Assembly (NCBI GenBank): GCA_023091665.1
Contig: JALJCQ010000026.1
Span: 1,674,001-1,738,000, forward strand
Source of the DNA: Pythium myriotylum
Taxonomy: Eukaryota; Oomycota; Peronosporomycetes; Pythiales; Pythiaceae
Direction: 5' to 3'
Length of the DNA stretch: 64,000 nucleotides
Under the pieces are notes generated by a model that was not told the DNA's origin, made no database searches, and saw nothing but the letters and a program-made list of their open reading frames with translations. Positions 32,359 through 40,100 of this stretch are shown here, piece after piece (the stretch's first letter is position 1; each line of letters starts with the position of its first letter). The translations under genes and the position numbers were made by a program.

Positions 32359-33346
32359 TGTGATGATGTGCGATGCCTTTTCGCCAGTTATGGAGAAAAG
32401 GGGTATAGACCCAGCCAAATATATATGTGCAAAAACAGATATACACAGGCCGAGCGAGCTGCGATCCGTTGTGATAATCGCAGCTCTGGCTTCGTACCTC
32501 ACGTTGTGTGTCCCTCTCCTTCGGTGCGGTCCTTTTGAGCTTAAGTAAAGGGGAAATACGTCCACGAGGCGCCTCCCACACGAACTCTGGCGGGGCTGCC
32601 GCATGACCAGACCAAATCGATATACAGATAATACAACAATACAGGCGAGGGCTAGGACGGAAGTTCCCTTCGATCCGCTAGCTCTCTGACCTGGGACGGA
32701 GACTCGCTCGATCCCAAGCAACACTCTTTATAAACTCCACACCAATATGAAATGCGCCAGGTGACTGGCGCAGGATATGAAATGCCTTGGACTCTGGGGG
32801 ACCCAGAATCCTTAGCAGGGGCTTTGATAAGGGTTCGACTCCCCTCTCCACACGCACACCGCAAGAGTCCACCAGCCAACCAGCCAGACTCACGTGCAAT
32901 ATCCACTGGGGCACACTGACGCTAGCGCAGGCTTACCTGGTGTCGTTGCCACGCGTCCTTCCTGGAGCTCGAGTCGACGACTTGGGGGGTTGACGGTGAA
33001 AAGCGAAGTCTCTTAGAAGGGGACCAGCCCCTTAGAGAGCCAGCTTCGCTGGCTCTCAACGGTCACACCTACTTTTGTGACTAGACCTGAGAACTACCTA
33101 CTTTTGGGAATCTGGCGCTGGATAGCCGTTGTCGAGGTCGGTGCTGGGTATGGTACCCAGTACCAGGTGGGTGGCACACTGTGCCGTGGCTACTGCCACC
33201 TCCTCAACCACCGATTATACTCAAACGGCTGGATCTACTCCTATCAGTCCCGGCCAGGTCCAGCCCGTGGGCCGGGTCCCCCTAGGGGGCTGGTCTTCAA
33301 CGGCCGGATGGGAGGTGACCTCGTGAGCACTGGGCACTTCTTCACA
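32359..33346 (-). repeat. 3' LTR of element B (988 bp, complete)
   Basis: On the minus strand it runs from TGTGAAGAAG (33346) to CATCATCACA (32359). Positions 33028-33346 recur at 46556-46874. A hairpin GAGAGCCAG...CTGGCTCTC at 33035-33057 sits at the edge of the shared part. Confidence 0.8.
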
Positions 33347-33357
33347 TCCGCCCTTCA
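33347..33357 (-). promoter_or_regulatory. Polypurine tract of element B
   Basis: The minus strand reads TGAAGGGCGGA directly before the 3' LTR. The core AAGGGCGG is shared with the tract of element A. Confidence 0.6.
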
Positions 33358-33399
33358 CTCATTTCGAGATCGCGGTCGCGCAGCGAAGACGAGCGAGAG

Positions 33400-36228
33400 A
33401 TGAGTGCTCCGGCAAGCAGTGGCATAGTCGCGAACGAGGGCGCGGGTTCCGTTCCTCCGGCTGGGCCTTCTGGTCCGCAGCCAGTGCCCGGGGTGGCGGG
33501 GAGCACGTCGAAGGTTGAACGGCCACCTCTCTGCTCGAACTCGGACGCTAAGACTGACTCTGCTGCTGCCGACGACGACGAACAGATCGGCGAGCTGACG
33601 ATTGAAGAGCTCCGGCCAGATCCTAACCGCGCGCATCCTGACGACCTCGCTCGATTCTTGGCGGACCTGACGGCCAAGCTCCAGGAGGTGGTGAAACACA
33701 CGACAGCACTGATGCCTCGATGCGACGAGGACTCCGAAGATGCCAGCGCCGGGGGGACTGGGGAGCATCCAGGCGAGAAGTCGATTGCGGGCGCCATAGC
33801 CTGGCGGCGAAGTCTGCGGGATCTCCGTTCTCGCCTCATAGTCTTGATGCGCGGCTGGAGTTGGGACCAGCCGCTAGTTGGAGACGCCGCGGCCTTTCTT
33901 CGAGCATGCGTCTGCCCCGAAGTGGACCTGGCGGACGCCGTCGGGCCTAGTGATCTCGATCAGGTGCTCTTGCGTGAGCCTCACGGCGATGGACCATCTC
34001 CACTCGGGCGCGCACTCAGTGAACTTGACTCGCAGCTGCGTCAGCTAGGCGATCCCGGTGACAAATTACTTCGCGCGCAGCTGGTCGGCCGCCGCATTGA
34101 CGAACTCTTCGGCCTTGATGGTTTCATTCGGCGTCTCCTATACACGCTTCAAGTTAATCGCCGGCTTCTCAACCTCCTCCCTGCGCTGATGACTATGGGC
34201 GTGCTTCGGAGTACGAGAACCACGTCGTTGGCGGAGCACAACCAATTCAGCCTGCTATGTCTTGCTCACGTCCAACTCGCCACTGACCATGCCGAGAAAC
34301 TCGAAGAGCTTTTCTTCAGCACGAAGGATAAGCTAGTGGAAGAGCAAGCCTTGGTGAACCGCACGACTGCCGAACTCCTCCGAGCCCCGGAGGAGAAACA
34401 GGCTGCTGCCACTCTGGCGACGACGCTGGACACTGAAGTTGACCGCCTCCGGGCTGGCGTGGGTGAACTCGAAAGTGAGCGCGACCAGCTCCGGGCCGAT
34501 CTCCACCGAACTCAAGACCGAATTCGGCGTCTCCATCGCAAGGTAGAGGAGCTGGAGAATGCGCAGGTGTCGGCCCCTCACTGGACCGACAGCGCCTTGG
34601 AGGACTTGTTCCGATTCACTTGGGTTCACGGACGTGCGGCGGGACGAGCTGACCAGTGGTATTCATTCCTTCGCGCTGCGGTCACGGGCTCGCCAGCCGA
34701 TGTACCCAAGGGCATGGCTCTCATGTGCACGGCTAGTGGCCTGGATACGCCACCTGGACCTCCGCCGCCGGCGATGTCGACGTTGGCTTCTTATCGCCCT
34801 CTCTTCTCCGCAGATGTTTCGGCGATGGCAGGTTTGGACGCGGAGGCCAAGTCTCAGCACCGGTCTGCCAGCAAGCGGCCCGTCAAGCGGACTCTTCCCG
34901 CTTCCAGCGACGATGACAGTGACCGGGAGTCGAAAGGCCAGACGACGTCAGCCCAACCCTCGCCCTCGACGCTTAGCCGTAGGTCGAAGAGCTTGGTCAA
35001 CGACTTGGTGTTGGCGCAACAGTGCCAAGGCGAAGAGACTTCCAGCTCAGAAGGGAGCGAAGACTATCCTAACGCTTCTCGCGACGCCTCGACGGGGACG
35101 CCGGAACGAGGTGGCAAGGCACGTCCTTCCCAAGGTAGCGCGAGTCGGCCGGTCGAGCTCGACGAGACTGAGGACAGCGGCGCGGAGGAGGCGCCTCCAG
35201 CAAGCAAAGAGGACGATGAGTGGGTGGTCGCTGTCGACCTACCGGTGAAGCTGTATGCTGACTGTATCAAACCGATTCGACGCCCTTCGTCCGCTCGCCA
35301 GACTCGACGCTCGTTCATCAAGATCATCTTCCAGGCTCTTGGCCAGGTCCGCGGTCGCAGCTCCACGGTGCTTTATCGGTCGATGACTGAACGCCAGCGT
35401 AAGAAGGTCTATGGCATTGCCACACAGAAGATGCTGGAAGCCACGTCGTTCTACCCCAACTATACACCGGCCAAGTCTGAGATGCCGACTCTGCGCGACC
35501 GTTTGCTCAAGATCACCGTTGAGGAGTACCAAGCTATTCGCGGGAAGAAGCCTTGGAACAAGATGTTCGCGAATCGAGTGAAAGCTTTCTTCCTGTCGAC
35601 ACCTGGCGAATGGTCTGAAGATCAAGCTCGCTGGATAGTCGACGTTTTGCTTTTTATGTACTCGTACCGCGAGGCTTACTGGACCATCGGCCACTGGTTG
35701 ATTATCCCAAAACCACCCAAGAGGCATGCAGTCGGCGCCGAGGGGATGGAGCCTTGGTACGAGCTATTCACATTGCGCGATCAGTACATCGCCAGCTTTC
35801 AAGCCGAGGCGACGAAGTTGAATAACCAGCGGCCTGGAGGTATGAGTCAACTGATTTACTCCGAACCGGCAATCTGGCTCGCGTCGACGACTTGTGCCTG
35901 GATCCCGAGCAGCAAGATCCCTCTGGATGACCAAATTGATGAGTTAGATTCTCTCGAGCCTATCAGGGCCCGCTTGTCGACTGCTCCCGAACGTTTCGTG
36001 GAGGCTTTGCTGCCGGAACAGTTGCAACTCTTGGATGAGAATGTGGACGACGACGGTAACCTCGTCGGGTGGAGTTTCCCACACCCATACAACTCGTCGG
36101 ACCTGTCTGACTGGGAGGCGCTGGCGCCTACTGTCTCGCTCGAAACTTACACTCGCGCTCGTGATGCCAAGGCCAAGAAGAAAGCGGCGCTGGAAGGCTC
36201 GGCCCGTAAACGAGCCAAGTACGACTAA
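33400..36228 (+). CDS. Antisense accessory ORF of element B, unknown function (942 residues)
   Basis: An intact ATG-started frame runs opposite to gag-pol between the integrase/chromodomain and the 3' LTR, starting 54 bases inside that LTR. The N-terminal third is acidic. A coiled coil follows at about residues 285-390 (heptad-like EELENAQ, TLDTEVDRLRAG). A Ser/Asp-rich linker spans about 490-610. A C-terminal globular part (about 615-900) is rich in Trp and aromatic residues (WNKMFANRVKAFFLS, PGEWSEDQARWIVDVL), and the tail is basic (KAKKKAALEGSARKRAKYD), resembling a nuclear localisation signal. I recognise no enzyme domain. Antisense ORFs are known in some large plant Gypsy lineages. It must be transcribed from an antisense promoter in or near the 3' LTR. 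It is unbroken while gag-pol of the same copy is broken. Confidence 0.8.
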   Translation: MSAPASSGIVANEGAGSVPPAGPSGPQPVPGVAGSTSKVERPPLCSNSDAKTDSAAADDDEQIGELTIEELRPDPNRAHPDDLARFLADLTAKLQEVVKHTTALMPRCDEDSEDASAGGTGEHPGEKSIAGAIAWRRSLRDLRSRLIVLMRGWSWDQPLVGDAAAFLRACVCPEVDLADAVGPSDLDQVLLREPHGDGPSPLGRALSELDSQLRQLGDPGDKLLRAQLVGRRIDELFGLDGFIRRLLYTLQVNRRLLNLLPALMTMGVLRSTRTTSLAEHNQFSLLCLAHVQLATDHAEKLEELFFSTKDKLVEEQALVNRTTAELLRAPEEKQAAATLATTLDTEVDRLRAGVGELESERDQLRADLHRTQDRIRRLHRKVEELENAQVSAPHWTDSALEDLFRFTWVHGRAAGRADQWYSFLRAAVTGSPADVPKGMALMCTASGLDTPPGPPPPAMSTLASYRPLFSADVSAMAGLDAEAKSQHRSASKRPVKRTLPASSDDDSDRESKGQTTSAQPSPSTLSRRSKSLVNDLVLAQQCQGEETSSSEGSEDYPNASRDASTGTPERGGKARPSQGSASRPVELDETEDSGAEEAPPASKEDDEWVVAVDLPVKLYADCIKPIRRPSSARQTRRSFIKIIFQALGQVRGRSSTVLYRSMTERQRKKVYGIATQKMLEATSFYPNYTPAKSEMPTLRDRLLKITVEEYQAIRGKKPWNKMFANRVKAFFLSTPGEWSEDQARWIVDVLLFMYSYREAYWTIGHWLIIPKPPKRHAVGAEGMEPWYELFTLRDQYIASFQAEATKLNNQRPGGMSQLIYSEPAIWLASTTCAWIPSSKIPLDDQIDELDSLEPIRARLSTAPERFVEALLPEQLQLLDENVDDDGNLVGWSFPHPYNSSDLSDWEALAPTVSLETYTRARDAKAKKKAALEGSARKRAKYD

Positions 36229-36652
36229 CTCACACCGCGACATAAGGTCCGACTCGTCGATCTTACTTCGTTCTTCTTTCTTCTCCTGCACAGCTCTTGA
36301 TTCCTGCGTGTAGTCCCTAGTCAAGTCGTTCATGCATTTCAATACAACCTTTTTTTTTCTTTTGCCGAGTCCCCTCCTCAGACGCTCCTATCCATTTCGG
36401 ACCTGTATGAACCGACGCAACCAGTCTATAGACCAATGTCGCGCCGGACACGTCAGCAGAAACGCAAGTCGGGGCTCGGCGAGCTAGTGTCTAGCACTGG
36501 GCTAACCTCATGACACATACTCGATGCAAACACAATAGACGCACAGGCGGCGCCTTTTCACGAGTTTCATGTTGCGACTGGGCAACATGGGGACTCGCAC
36601 CCCGTAATCGCTAGCACTTGGCAGCGGAGGCTAGCATCTCCGCTCGGCGCTG
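36229..36652. other. Untranslated spacer between the antisense ORF and the chromodomain of element B
   Basis: The 3' ends of two convergent coding units meet here. No further frame was recognised, and it presumably holds their terminators. Confidence 0.5.
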
Positions 36653-37111
36653 CTAGTCGCGCAGCGCCTCCCCGTCACCAGATTGCATGGCTGCAAACCT
36701 GGTCTCCGCGCGTCTACTGTTGTCGAACTCATACAGCAGGCGGCCGGCCTTGATTATGGCGACTGGTATCCATTCAGGTTCATCGTAACCGACAAACTTC
36801 ACGAGATAATCGCGCGTCTTCTTGTTCCCGGACCTGGTGCGCTGCGAGTTCCACCGGACGTCGAGTATCTTCTCCATTTCATACTCACCCGCCTCTTCGT
36901 CGGGGGCCCAACTATCCTCAGGCAGAAGGGCAGCGTCCCAATCTAGGTCCTCTGGTACTGGCTCCAAGTCGCCCTTTGGTCTGTCTTCGAAGAACAGACG
37001 AGGCTTCAGGCGGCTGATATGAACCCACGGGTTGACCTTATACATCGTTCCTTCGGTCTTGAGCCGTACACGGTGGTCATTCGCCTTCTCTACGATCCGG
37101 AAAGGGCCATG
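36653..37111 (-). CDS. Integrase C-terminus and chromodomain of element B (after an in-frame TGA)
   Basis: The frame is the same as the main pol frame. It is cut off by a TGA at 37112-37114, where element A has Trp in KLAHLWHGP. The readable part contains HISRLKPR, then a chromodomain (YEMEKILDVRW, DYLVKFVGYDEPEWIPVAI). It would direct integration by binding chromatin marks. Confidence 0.85.
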   Translation of the reverse strand, partial: HGPFRIVEKANDHRVRLKTEGTMYKVNPWVHISRLKPRLFFEDRPKGDLEPVPEDLDWDAALLPEDSWAPDEEAGEYEMEKILDVRWNSQRTRSGNKKTRDYLVKFVGYDEPEWIPVAIIKAGRLLYEFDNSRRAETRFAAMQSGDGEALRD

Positions 37112-40100
37112 TCAATGATGCGCGAGTTTCTTCGCCAGTCCTGGCTTGACACGAGCGAGATACAACCAGACGGCGTCGCCTACTTCGAAACCGGTCTTTA
37201 CGCTATCTGGTAGCTGCTCCCACTCAGCTGTTTGACGCTCGGCTCGGCCGCGCTTTGCCTTCGCTTGGAGATCACGTGCCCAGGCTAGCGCGTACTGATA
37301 TTCCCGCTGAATCTTGATCCGCCAGACGTAGGCACGCATTCGGTCGGCTGTGCGCTTCCGCGGAGCTTGCGCAATCATCGCGGCGACTGTCGACTTGGCG
37401 TCCCAACCGTGGGCGAGGAAGAATGGCGTGTCTCTGCGTGTCGCGTCCACTGACGTGTTAATCGCAAACATTAATCGATATACCACGTCCTCCCAGTCGT
37501 CTTGACCTGGTCGCATGACGTAGGACTTGATGCTGCGCGCCACAGTCTGGACTGAGCGTTCCTGTTGGCCGTTGGCTTGAGGCCGGTAGGCCAACGTGGC
37601 GCGCTGCTGGCTCCCCAGCATGGACCGGAATTGGGCGAACACTTCACTCATGAAGACCGGGTCTTGGTCGTGTCTAATAATAGAACTGGCGCCGAATCGC
37701 TGGAAGACTACCTCATCGTACGCCCTGGCGACGGCTGGCGCGCTGGTGTCCGACATCGCTTTACACATCACGAAGCCAGTGAACATGCACTGGAAGAGTA
37801 GCAACGCCGTGCTCCCTTGTTCAGACGGCGGCAATGGGAGTACAAAATCCATAGAGACGACGTGAAACGGATACTCCGGCTGGATGTTGCCGGGAGACGG
37901 GCCGGGATTCGCTGGGAGACCTTTTCCGGTGCTGCAATCCACACAGCTCGAGCAAAAACGGACGACGTCCTGGTACATCCCGGTCCAATAATACTCAGAC
38001 CGGACTCTTTCGTAGGTACGCGTGATCCCCTGATGGCCACCTTGAAATTCGATGTGGCAATGATGCAACACGTCTTTCCGCAGCGTGGTTGGGACCACGA
38101 GTCGAGCTGGCTTCTCACGAGCACCGGGACGGAGGCTAACATATCGTAGCACTCCGTGCTCGTCCAGAACAAACTGGTCAGCAACTTTCGCCGCCTGGGC
38201 AACTTCATCGCGGGAGAGTGCACGCGTGTCGCCGGCGAGAAAAGCTCTCAGCTTCCGTGTGGGCGGATCTGCATCTTGATGTGCGCGGACGCGCTCAAGC
38301 CTCGCCACGTTAGCACCTTCAAACGCATCTTGAGATCCTTCGCCGGGTACAGGATTGATTGTAACGGCGGCGCTCGTCTGGCCAACGGGCTCGTGCGCCC
38401 TTAGGCTTGGCGCGTCGCGCTGGCTGCCAACGGGTGCGGTTGGAGGCGCCTGTTCTGAGGCGCTGCAGTCATTGGAACCGGTGGCGGGTAGCCGAGAGCG
38501 GGCGCGTCCTGCGTTGCGAGAGCCGAGCGGGGCTTCAGCATCTACTGACGGCAACGGGATGGGCGGGCGAGTTGGCGCGCGGTCTTCGATGACGCGCGCC
38601 ACGGCAACACCGTCTTGTTGACTTCGCCGCTGGTTGATCAGCGACGAGGCTAATGCTGCCCGGTCGCTCGCTGACGGAATCGAGCGCGTTCCACTGACAA
38701 TGGGTGAATGTGTTCTCATGTCGCGGGAACCTTGAACAGAAACGTTGCGCCCACCGGATCCTTGTGCAGAGAGCGGGCGGTTATCAGCTTTCCTCTGATT
38801 CGCACCATCGCTTTCCAAGGGGGAAGGCAATGTGGCAACGAGGCTCGGCGCCTGTCGCCCAGAGGTTGGAAAGGCGGAGGCGGTCGGTCGTGCTGTGGCC
38901 GGCTTCGGGGTTGGGTTCACGCCGGGGGATATCACACCTTCGCGGTTGGACGGTCGGTGATACTCTGGGTCCTGGCGACTGCCAGCGGGATTCGCGGGTA
39001 TGGCGCTCTGGCTCGGCATCGAATCTTCGTAGCTTCGCGACACGGCGCCCGGACTTGAACTTGAACTTGGGAGGTTGGTCGGTCGACTTGGGGCCCCGTC
39101 GAGGAGCGCGGATGACGTCGGCGGGAGGGGCCCTTCGAAGTCGGGCGGTCGGGCTGCTGGCCATGCCGATGGTGATGCGGGAACGCCCTCATGCGCCAGG
39201 GCCTGACGCGGAGCCGAGCTCTCAGGCACGATCGGTTGTTCAGGCGAGCCCCGCTTTCCTGCAGCTCTAAGGATGGACGGGGAATCGTCCTCGGGTTGTG
39301 GCGTGGCTCTAGCGACGCTCGTCAACGTCGTGTCTCGAGGCTCCTCGCGGTCTTCATGCATGCTTTGCTGGCTCGGCGGAGGTACATAGCCCGGCCCTTC
39401 TTCGACGTCGATAGCCCTGTGGACTGTCTTTGCAGCGGTGTCATTGTTCGTCGAGCTTCGCGGACTCGGCGCCTCGGGAAAGGAAGGGGCTAGAAGGTGC
39501 TCACTCCCCCTTTCTCGCAGACCGACAGCGGCGTAGTCACTTGGGTTCCGCTGCGACGCGGGGCCATCGGGCGCTCGGGCTTGCGCAGCGAGGCGCTGGC
39601 TTCGACGCGTCGCAGGCAACACCCTCACTTCCACAGTGGCGTTCGAGTCATTGCGTCGTCGTTGCGAGCGTGTTTCTGCGAGTAGAACTGTCGCGCTTCC
39701 GGACGCCGGGAGGTCTGAGGATGTGCCGCTCGTAGTCGCCGTCGCTCCACCGCGTTCCCTAGTTGTGCCGTCTTGTTCTTGAGTCGTCTCACCGCGACCT
39801 TGAGCCGTCTCACCGCGACCTTGAGCCGTCTCACCGCGACCTTCGACACCTTCAGTACAGCGGCCGCGCATGAGTCGTTCGGGCAGCCTGCTGAACTGAC
39901 GGAGCTGGTTAAACGTATCCTCATCAGTGACCACGCGGGTCTCTTCCGAACGTAGTGCCAGGCCAGCCAGGTAGTCTGCTGCGCCGTTGTACTCACGTAC
40001 CACGTGAATGAGTTCCACTGATTCGAATTGTGTTCGAAGTTCATGAAAACGGGCGGGCAGCAGGGTCAAGTGCGGTTGATTGCAGCCGATCACGCCTTGG

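Noticed and set aside
32770..32845. tRNA-like 3' half (GGGTTCGACTCCCC preceded by an anticodon-arm-like stretch) inside the 3' LTR of element B
   Set aside because: No matching acceptor 5' strand or D-arm upstream, and the T-stem is imperfect; it lies in an LTR.
33077..33403. Frame MTRPENYLLLGIW repeated at 46605 as a conserved small gene
   Set aside because: It is simply the duplicated LTR of element B.
34905..34930. Copy of the element A motif in element B (ATGACAGTGACCGG)
   Set aside because: Two mismatches in the core and a single case; consistent with chance in an Asp/Ser-rich stretch.
39781..39843. CRISPR-like array
   Set aside because: A simple 21-bp coding tandem without spacers, in a eukaryotic retroelement.
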